Part shown: positions 6,305 to 10,946 of the stretch, one piece after another
Position numbering within the stretch: position 1 is the stretch's first letter
Layout: the number at the start of each line of letters is the position of its first letter
From: an uncultured Eubacteriales bacterium
GTDB lineage: Bacteria; Bacillota; Clostridia; Christensenellales; CAG-138
Assembly (NCBI GenBank): GCA_900544965.1
Contig: UQXE01000047.1
Location: 1-10,946 of the forward strand
Length of the DNA stretch: 10,946 nt
Reading direction: 5' to 3'
The notes under the pieces: model-generated
Seen by the model: only the letters and a program-made list of their open reading frames with translations
The model's database searches: none
What the model was told of the DNA's origin: nothing
Translations under genes and position numbers: made by a program

Positions 6305-7019
6305 TCTTTCCCTCCTGTGTATTAAGGGTGCGGACCTTGCCCCCGAATTTCACCTTGTCCTGGGCCTGCAAAAACCCCGACGGGTCCAGGCTGACAAACA
6401 GCGCCTCCTTAAAGCGGGTATAGCCCATCTTCTTCATCTGAAAGGCAAGCCAGTCCTCGGAATGCCCGCTCTTTTTCAGCGCGTCGCGGTGCAGCTTGCC
6501 GTCCTCTATGAGCAGATACGGAAGCTCCGCTGTGGGAGGCGCAAGCCCCATGTCTGAAAAGGCCGGCTGCTGCCTGTGGCCCTTGAGCATCACGGACAGG
6601 TCGCCGTTTGTCTCCAAAATCGCGTATTCCACATCCGCAATCTGGTACACATCCTTGCCGCGAAGCTGTTCGAGCAGATCGTCGAGCGTATAGTGCGCCG
6701 AACGCAGCGTTTCCTCTATCACTATACCCTTCTCAATCAATATAAGCGCCCTGCCGCACACCAGCCGCCTCATGGAATCGGACTTTAAGGATAAAAACGC
6801 GATGAGCCTCTGCATGAGGAACAGCGCCATTATGGGCACGATGCCATACAGCAGCGGAACGTTTATATCGGCCGCCGGCTCGGACGCAAGCTCCGCTATC
6901 AGCAGCGTGATGATCAGGTCAAACGGCTGCAGGTCGCTCAGCTGCCGCTTGCCCGTAAGTCGTATTACCGCAAATATAAGCAGGTATAATATAATTGCGC
7001 GAAGAAACAGTACGACCAA
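6288..7019 (-). CDS. DUF421 (YetF-like) membrane protein
   Basis: The 243-residue protein has three predicted membrane segments in the first third (about 3-19, 34-48 and 54-74), then a soluble domain. Family signatures are IRLTGKRQLSDLQPFDLIITLLIAELAS at 19-46, of which GKRQL and PFDL are the most telling, GRALILIEKGIV at 89-100 and the TLDDLLEQLRGKDVYQIADVEYAILETNGDLSV stretch at 111-143. In spore formers some DUF421 proteins belong to mobile spoVA-type operons and affect inner-membrane permeability of the spore; the biochemical role is otherwise unknown. No spoVA genes are visible here. The start is TTG, chosen because GGAGGT lies seven bases upstream and the sequence begins at the expected first membrane helix. 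It forms a two-gene unit with DUF4363. Confidence 0.9.
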   Translation of the reverse strand: MVVLFLRAIILYLLIFAVIRLTGKRQLSDLQPFDLIITLLIAELASEPAADINVPLLYGIVPIMALFLMQRLIAFLSLKSDSMRRLVCGRALILIEKGIVIEETLRSAHYTLDDLLEQLRGKDVYQIADVEYAILETNGDLSVMLKGHRQQPAFSDMGLAPPTAELPYLLIEDGKLHRDALKKSGHSEDWLAFQMKKMGYTRFKEALFVSLDPSGFLQAQDKVKFGGKVRTLNTQEGKNAQSS

Positions 7020-7111
7020 AGTTGATACCTCCAGGACGGTTGACTTTGATTGATTGCTATACGTTATGATGTACTGTTTTTGTTCCTTAAATGCGCGTTT
7101 ATGTCTAATTT

Positions 7112-7591
7112 TTATCCGTATAAGCGCTGTAGGTTATACGCCGCTAGCGGATTGCTCGATGAAATAAACAAGAAATGCTTTTGCTGTGCTTCCGCATCCC
7201 GCATAGATTCAACCGAGGAAAGGAATTCTTGAGGCAAGTACCAAAATCCTATATCGGCGGCCCCCGCCGTGATTTTATAGAGCTCATATCCTTCTGGTAT
7301 AGCGATTGGGAGATAATATGATTTCAGGGATGCTAAGTCCGCTATATCTTCACCTTTTTCCGCTGAGTTAAGGCAGGAAGCAAACTCATCCAGGCTTGAA
7401 AAGGAAACAAGGTCAGCCGGGCTGTAAAATATTTCTTGCGTCGGCGTGGCGTACATAGGGCCGCTATTATTCAACGCGCTTGATGGTTCATGACCGCTCC
7501 CTTCGCCATCAATTTGAGCGCCGCCGCACCCAAAGATCAGGAATAAGAGGGCAAAACATTGTAACATAATTGTCAATAAAATTTTTTTCAT
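7112..7591 (-). CDS. Predicted lipoprotein, function unknown
   Basis: The product has 159 residues. The signal peptide MKKILLTIMLQCFALLFLIFGC ends in a lipobox-like IFGC with the lipidated Cys at 22; the Phe at -2 is unusual. A low-complexity linker rich in Gly, Ser, Asn and Pro (23-55) is followed by a domain containing SLDEFASCLNSAEKG, SYYLPIAIPEGYELYKIT and IGFWYLPQEF, then a predicted helical tail. The YYLPIAIPEGYELYKI pattern reminds me of uncharacterised secreted proteins in Clostridia, but I assign no function. The ribosome site AAAGGAGG, five bases before the ATG, is very strong and abuts the stop of the metalloprotease remnant (15-base gap), so it may have been its operon partner. 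Codon use is AT-richer than in the gcv and tsaD genes. Confidence 0.75.
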   Translation of the reverse strand: MKKILLTIMLQCFALLFLIFGCGGAQIDGEGSGHEPSSALNNSGPMYATPTQEIFYSPADLVSFSSLDEFASCLNSAEKGEDIADLASLKSYYLPIAIPEGYELYKITAGAADIGFWYLPQEFLSSVESMRDAEAQQKHFLFISSSNPLAAYNLQRLYG

Positions 7592-7606
7592 AACATCCTC
7601 CTTTAA

Positions 7607-7897
7607 TCAATCCAAAAAATTTACAATAGCTTGAGCGCATTGTGCGCACCAAACATTGTATACATTTGAGCCGTACGTCATAACGCAGGCTTGACCATTT
7701 ACACAGGACAGATCACTTGCGCCAATCCAATGTGACATCTCATGACATGTAGTTCGCTGTATGTTTGGTGATTGTAATGTAACGATTATATTTCTATTCG
7801 AAGCAGAAGCGCCGTTTATTCCTAAATGGCTTCCGGAATGTGTTACGTTTATTTTATAATTTACAGGCACGGCACTGCCGCTAGTTGCGTTATGTTC
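7607..7897 (-). pseudogene. N-terminally truncated zinc metalloprotease (metzincin-like) remnant
   Basis: The frame is open from the codon after the PPOX stop (7897) to TGA at 7607. The first usable start is GTG at 7870, giving 87 residues, with no ribosome site in front. The protein part contains HEMSHWIGASD (43-53 from the GTG), an HExxHxxGxxD zinc site in which Asp replaces the usual third His, as in snapalysin-type enzymes. It is followed by CVMTYG (62-67), a Met-turn candidate, and a C-terminal WCAQC. Five Cys residues suggest an exported protein with disulfides. Metzincins carry a signal peptide and a longer N-terminal half of the catalytic domain; both are missing. I read this as a remnant. 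An alternative is a small protein made by reinitiation after the PPOX stop. Confidence 0.65.
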
Positions 7898-8329
7898 TCA
7901 TTTTTCATATATAGAGCTAAAATCAATATCATATCGTGTTCCATGGCTTAAAAGAACCGCGTCGGTCAGTCTAATACGCAGAATTATTGTGTTAGGGTCG
8001 CTTTCGTCTGTATGCCCATTGAAATACCATTCCGCAAATGCCGTTCTAAGCTTGCCCGCTATATCCTGATTTTTCTTATCGCGGACCCAGCCCAAATTCT
8101 CACCAACACCATTCGCCGTAAACCATTCGCCGCATATAGCCACGGCTGGATTAATCCCAATTTGTTTCATTTTATTCGAAAGCACATGGGTAATCGTATA
8201 GAATGAACCGTTTTCATAGTAACTGTTTACTATACGTACACAGGGTACTTCTCCATTTAGAGTTGCAAGAGATATAAGTGAATCACATCCGAATCTTTCA
8301 TCCATAATTTCAAGAGCTTTTTTATCCAT
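7898..8329 (-). CDS. Pyridoxamine 5'-phosphate oxidase-like (FMN split-barrel) protein
   Basis: The 143-residue protein resembles the small general PPOX-fold family, which bind FMN, F420 or haem and include oxidases and uncharacterised reductases. Visible support is the N-terminal helix MDKKALEIMDERFG, then strand SLISLATLNGEVPCVRIVN (18-35), YYENGSFYTITHVLSNKMKQIGINPAVAICGEWFTANGVGENLGWV (37-82) and a C-terminal ILRIRLTDAVLL strand. The pattern 'strand - turn - strand - K - NP.VA' matches the family core. The actual cofactor and substrate cannot be read from sequence. The ATG is preceded by AGGAAGG with about 11 bases of spacing. It ends in TGA, and the metalloprotease remnant continues in the same frame. 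It lies in the AT-richer block. Confidence 0.75.
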   Translation of the reverse strand: MDKKALEIMDERFGCDSLISLATLNGEVPCVRIVNSYYENGSFYTITHVLSNKMKQIGINPAVAICGEWFTANGVGENLGWVRDKKNQDIAGKLRTAFAEWYFNGHTDESDPNTIILRIRLTDAVLLSHGTRYDIDFSSIYEK

Positions 8330-8400
8330 AATAATTTTATCCTTCCTGTTATATAAATTTGCTTCCGGCTGCTAACACATGCAACTTTTGTATTGTCTTT

Positions 8401-8430
8401 ATAGTATCACATACCTGTAAATATTTCCAA
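8401..8430 (-). promoter_or_regulatory. Possible promoter of the PPOX-like gene
   Basis: On the minus strand TTGGAA (8425-8430) and TACTAT (8401-8406) are 18 bases apart. This is a fair but not strong sigma-A match. It would give a leader of roughly 65 bases to the ATG at 8329. No other pair in 8330-8500 is better. Confidence 0.35.
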
Positions 8431-8530
8431 AATGTAATTCTGGTAGCCATTTGAGCAAGTGGTTAGAGGCTTTGGGATACTTGTCAACAAGCAGTTTTAC
8501 AAAAGAGGGCGCCCTTTTCCTATGCTTGCT

Positions 8531-8566
8531 CCGTATTTCTTTCCTGCAAAACAGGAAAGAAAACGG
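8531..8566. repeat. Strong inverted repeat (15-bp stem)
   Basis: CCGT plus TTTCTTTCCTG (with one bulged A) pairs with CAGGAAAGAAA plus ACGG around the loop CAAAA. No T-run follows on either strand, so it is not an intrinsic terminator. It lies inside the possibly decayed region and could be a remnant of a mobile element end or a structured RNA. Confidence 0.5.
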
Positions 8567-8767
8567 CAATAGATGAAATGTGCTTGCCAATCTGATTAAG
8601 AAGAACAATCGGCAACCCTAGCCTGAAAAGGACGATCCCTCTTATATCCTTTTATAAGGCCGCGTTGAGTTCGGGCGTCAAATGGGCGGCGTCAACCCAC
8701 CTTTATCTTACACACTCATATATCAAACACTTCAGAAACCCTGTAGTCATGAGGGGTTATAGCTTTT

Positions 8768-8779
8768 CCGCACGTGCGG
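8768..8779. repeat. 12-bp perfect palindrome CCGCACGTGCGG
   Basis: The exact palindrome lies 63-74 bases beyond the tsaD stop, just before (plus order) the AT-rich terminator-like hairpin. It could be a dimeric protein-binding site or a second stem at the end of the tsaD transcript. Nothing in the sequence decides between these. Confidence 0.35.
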
Positions 8780-8784
8780 CCAGG

Positions 8785-8807
8785 AAAAATACTATTTCTA
8801 TATAGTA
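8785..8807 (-). terminator. Weak intrinsic terminator after tsaD
   Basis: On the minus strand TACTAT (8802-8807) pairs with ATAGTA (8790-8795) around a 6-base loop, followed by TTTTT (8785-8789). The stem is AT-only except for one C-G pair, so efficiency is doubtful. Its position, about 35 bases after the tsaD stop, is right for the operon end. Confidence 0.4.
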
Positions 8808-8841
8808 ACTTATATGTTTTTCGCCGCCGCCCAGTTAATGC

Positions 8842-9936
8842 TCATCCCCCGCAGGGCACGGGCGTATCCCCTGGGGCAAGCGACGGCTCCGCGTTGAGGT
8901 CAAGCCCGTGGCGGTGGCCGGCCATTAGCATATAGTAACCCGCGCAGCCTATCATGGCGGCGTTGTCCGTACAGTAGCGCATATCGGGGCGGTAGAACTC
9001 AAATCCCCGCGCGGCGGCGCGCCGTGCCAAGGAGTCCCGCAACAGCGCGTTTGCCGAAACCCCTCCGGCCAGCGCCACGCGCGTTTCGCCATAGCGTTCG
9101 CAGGCTAAAAGGGTTTTGTCGACAAGCGTGTCCACAACGGCGCGCTGAAACGACGCGGCCAAATCCGCTGAGTTTACGCTTTCGCCCCGCTGGCTGGCAT
9201 TGTGCAGTATATTGACTACGGCGGTCTTGATCCCCGAAAAGCTGAAGTCCAGCGTGGGCTTCGCGTTAAACCCCGCATGCAGCTTATAGGCGCACGGATC
9301 GCCGGCCTTTGCCAGCTTTTCAAGCTCAGGACCTCCCGGATACGGCAGGCCGAGCGAACGCGCCACCTTGTCAAACGCCTCGCCGGCGGCGTCGTCCCTG
9401 GTGCGCCCCAGCAGTTCAAAATCTCCGTAGCCGCTTACCCTGACTATGTGGCTGTGCCCGCCCGACGCGATAAGGCATATGAACGGCGGCTCAAGCCCGT
9501 GATACGACAGATAGTTGGCGGCGACGTGGCCGGATATATGGTTTACGCCCACGATAGGCAGTCCCATTGCAAGGGCAAGCCCCTTTGCGTAGCTTACACC
9601 CACCAAAAGCGCGCCGACCAGGCCTGGGCCGCAGGTAACGGCTATCGCGTCGACATCGCGGATTTCGATTCCCGCGCCGCCGAGCGCCGCGCGTACCACG
9701 CCGCCTATGCGCTCCACATGGCTCCGCGACGCGATCTCCGGCACTACGCCCCCAAACCGGACGTGGAGCGGTATCTGCGTATGCACCGCCGAACCAAGAA
9801 CATTGCGGGGGCCCGTGAGCACGGAGGCCGCCGTTTCATCGCACGAGGTTTCTATGGCAAGCAGGGTAAAGCCCCTGTTTCCCACCAGTCGTTTTGCCCG
9901 CTCTCCCGCCAGGGCTTCATAACTAAAACCGCTCAT
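8842..9936 (-). CDS. tsaD: tRNA N6-adenosine threonylcarbamoyltransferase (t6A synthesis)
   Basis: TsaD transfers the threonylcarbamoyl group from TC-AMP to A37 of ANN-decoding tRNAs, working with TsaB, TsaE and TsaC/Sua5 (not in the window). The protein has 364 residues and the ASKHA fold. Motifs are LLAIETSCDETAASVL at 25-40, PEIASRSHVE at 66-75, the metal-binding VNHISGH with His133 and His137, LIASGGHSH at 155-163, DDAAGEAFDKVAR at 181-193, DFSFSGIKTAV at 230-240, GGVSANALLR at 291-300 and YCTDNAAMIG with metal ligand Asp324. The N-terminus is about 20 residues longer than usual before the first strand. The ATG overlaps the DUF1461 stop as ATGA and has AGGGAGG seven bases upstream, so the long start is well supported. 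It is probably essential. Confidence 0.97.
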   Translation of the reverse strand: MSGFSYEALAGERAKRLVGNRGFTLLAIETSCDETAASVLTGPRNVLGSAVHTQIPLHVRFGGVVPEIASRSHVERIGGVVRAALGGAGIEIRDVDAIAVTCGPGLVGALLVGVSYAKGLALAMGLPIVGVNHISGHVAANYLSYHGLEPPFICLIASGGHSHIVRVSGYGDFELLGRTRDDAAGEAFDKVARSLGLPYPGGPELEKLAKAGDPCAYKLHAGFNAKPTLDFSFSGIKTAVVNILHNASQRGESVNSADLAASFQRAVVDTLVDKTLLACERYGETRVALAGGVSANALLRDSLARRAAARGFEFYRPDMRYCTDNAAMIGCAGYYMLMAGHRHGLDLNAEPSLAPGDTPVPCGG

Positions 9937-10649
9937 GCCCGCGCCTCCCTGGACCCGCCGCGCTTTTTAAATATAAGATAGGCGCCCGCGGCCGCCAGCA
10001 GCGCTGCGGCGAACACGGCGAAGAGCAGGAAAATATCGATAATTATATTGTAGAAAAACGGCTCGGGCATCATCTGTATCATGCGGTCGGTATAGTGCAT
10101 AAGCCATAGCTCATTCGTGAAAAAAAGCTTGTGAAACGCGGTCCATAGCGAGTAAAAGTCTATCAGGAACCATGCGCCTATTGCGGCCGCGATGGCTGCA
10201 AACGAGGCGTAACCCCAGAGGCACCCGCCGCACAGCGCTTTAAGCCGGACATTTTTGGGGAGTATTGCCGCAGCCGAAGCTATCAGCACCGCGGCTACGC
10301 CCGCCATTACGTAGGAAGCCGAGCGCCAGCCCAGGTACAGCTCGCGTACATCGGACATGTGCGCGGTTTCGCGGCCGTTGAACATCATGACCTTCTCGCC
10401 ATATACCGTAACCTCCTTTTCAATGCTGTCCGTATTGCCCTGCATGTAGTCTATCACAAGCATAAGCGAGTCCAGCACTTCCTCCTGGGACATGCCCATG
10501 GTTTGGGCTATGCCAAGTTCTTTATATTCTCTGCTGTGGCGCGCTTCGTCGTTCATAACCATTGTTATTGAAGCGAACAGAAAAACGATCAGCAGCAAAA
10601 ACGCAGCGGTCGCAGAGAGTATAGCAGCGGTTACCCGCGTATGGCGCAT
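9933..10649 (-). CDS. DUF1461 (TIGR01906-type) integral membrane protein
   Basis: The 238-residue protein has four predicted membrane segments: about 6-30, 112-129, 142-162 and 201-226. The loop between the first two carries MMFNGRETAHMSDVREL (from about 88), and the loop before the last carries FHKLFFTNELWLMHYTDRMIQMMPEPFFYN; both match the family pattern of conserved His, Phe, Asp and Pro-Glu residues. The function of the family is unknown. An ATG four codons earlier (10661) contains the ribosome site GGAGG itself, so I place the start at 10649, five bases after GGAGG. The gene overlaps tsaD by four bases and is the first gene of this two-gene unit. The C-terminus is basic (FKKRGGSREARA). 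Confidence 0.85.
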   Translation of the reverse strand: MRHTRVTAAILSATAAFLLLIVFLFASITMVMNDEARHSREYKELGIAQTMGMSQEEVLDSLMLVIDYMQGNTDSIEKEVTVYGEKVMMFNGRETAHMSDVRELYLGWRSASYVMAGVAAVLIASAAAILPKNVRLKALCGGCLWGYASFAAIAAAIGAWFLIDFYSLWTAFHKLFFTNELWLMHYTDRMIQMMPEPFFYNIIIDIFLLFAVFAAALLAAAGAYLIFKKRGGSREARA

Positions 10650-10675
10650 AATGGCCTCCATAGTTTTTTATTTGT

Positions 10676-10704
10676 ATAATACCAGATATACCCGATAATA
10701 TAAA
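10676..10704 (-). promoter_or_regulatory. Promoter of the DUF1461-tsaD unit
   Basis: On the minus strand TTTATA (10699-10704) and TATTAT (10676-10681) are 17 bases apart. The -10 is preceded by TGG, giving an extended -10 (TGnTATTAT). The predicted start near 10669 leaves a leader of about 20 bases containing the GGAGG site. Confidence 0.5.
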
Positions 10705-10723
10705 CTGGTTTATCCGATAATAT
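10692..10723 (-). promoter_or_regulatory. Direct repeat ATATTATCGG overlapping the -35 region, possible operator
   Basis: The ten bases ATATTATCGG (minus strand) occur exactly at 10714-10723 and 10692-10701, 22 bases apart, about two helical turns. The proximal copy overlaps the proposed -35. Two same-face copies over a promoter suggest a regulator site; no regulator is identified. Confidence 0.3.
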
Positions 10724-10795
10724 CCATTTTGGCCTATGGGACCAGTACATAACCCTCAGGCTGCAAAAAAACCTGGGATTCTCAAAGGCCGCAAC

Positions 10796-10945
10796 AGGCG
10801 ATTCGCTTCGTGCTTGTACAACACGAAGCGAGGTTAACCCGCAAAATCGCCATAGGCGATTCGCTAAGTGCTTGTTTAGCACTTAGCGAGCTTAACCCGC
10901 AAAACATGGCCTTCGGCCGCAAGCGGCTATCAGGCCATATTTTGC
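10796..10945. repeat. Structured tandem repeat array with compensatory stem changes
   Basis: Two 51-base units, 10796-10846 and 10854-10904, repeat with a period of 58. Both begin AGGCGATTCGCT and end AGCGAG, one variable base, TTAACCCGCAAAA. Between these lies a hairpin that differs between copies but stays paired: unit 1 has TCGCTTCGTG/CACGAAGCGA, unit 2 has TCGCTAAGTGCT/AGCACTTAGCGA. The linker forms AATCGCC/GGCGATT around ATA (10845-10861). After unit 2, 10899-10911 pairs with 10933-10945 in 12 of 13 positions and encloses GCCGC/GCGGC. No long protein frame is credible across it. It continues to, and perhaps past, the window edge. Confidence 0.75.
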
Positions 10946-10946
10946 T

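Larger units (their letters stand above)
8399..8760 (-). other. Gene-less stretch with possible decayed coding sequence
   Basis: There is no confident gene between tsaD and the PPOX-like gene. One frame, 8608-8399, could encode 69 residues from a TTG (MFFLIRLAST...) and includes APSFVKLLVDKYPKASNHLL, but it has no ribosome site. In another frame 8752-8510 reads as several protein-like pieces broken by stops (MTTGFLKCLIYECVR, then RWVDAAHLTPELNAAL, then KDIRGIVLFRLGLPIVLLNQIGKH). This looks like the residue of one or more inactivated genes, but I recognise no family. Confidence 0.3.

Noticed and set aside
9202..9981. Plus-strand open frame of 259 codons
   Set aside because: It is antisense to tsaD, whose motifs and overlap with DUF1461 fix the true coding strand.
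10631..10882. Minus-strand open frame of 83 codons at the right end
   Set aside because: It runs through the promoter region and the structured repeats and overlaps the DUF1461 start; the composition is not protein-like.
10796..10904. CRISPR array
   Set aside because: There are only two units, the variable part is a self-complementary stem rather than a unique spacer, and no cas gene is present.

Overview
The window looks like a chromosomal segment of a low-to-medium-GC Firmicute, most likely a Clostridia-class bacterium. The grounds are a glycine-cleavage P-protein split into two subunits, Gram-positive style ribosome sites (AGGAGG), lipobox lipoproteins, a DUF421/DUF4363 pair and a DUF1461 (TIGR01906-type) membrane protein next to tsaD. 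No species can be named. All genes except one lipoprotein run on the minus strand.

Reading the minus strand from right to left: (i) 10945-10796 is a small array of structured repeats; (ii) 10649-8842 is a DUF1461 membrane protein overlapping tsaD by ATGA; (iii) 8841-7020 is a visibly AT-richer block with decayed sequence, a flavin-split-barrel (PPOX-like) protein, an N-terminally truncated zinc metalloprotease remnant and a lipoprotein; (iv) 7019-5882 is a DUF421 plus DUF4363 pair with overlapping genes; (v) 5237-5686 is the single plus-strand gene, a small lipoprotein; (vi) 5236-4570 is a 667-base intergenic region holding a GC-rich structured island, a DnaA-box-like cluster, a plus-strand attenuator-like terminator and the gcv promoter; (vii) 4569-104 is the operon gcvT-gcvH-gcvPA-gcvPB; (viii) 100-1 holds repeats and palindromes downstream of the operon.

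The gcv genes supply three of the four proteins of the glycine cleavage system: T (aminomethyltransferase), H (lipoyl carrier) and P (decarboxylase, as the PA and PB subunits). The L-protein and the lipoylation enzymes are not in the window. The operon has a well-formed sigma-A promoter only about 40 bases from gcvT, so there is no room for the glycine riboswitch that controls many Gram-positive gcv operons. TsaD makes the t6A modification of tRNA with partners encoded elsewhere.

I found no complete new multi-gene system. The most unusual material is non-coding: the right-end array whose two copies differ by compensatory stem changes, a terminator with a competing upstream pairing and no gene in front of it, a hairpin module shared by two unrelated gene ends, and the metalloprotease remnant lying in frame behind the PPOX stop codon.
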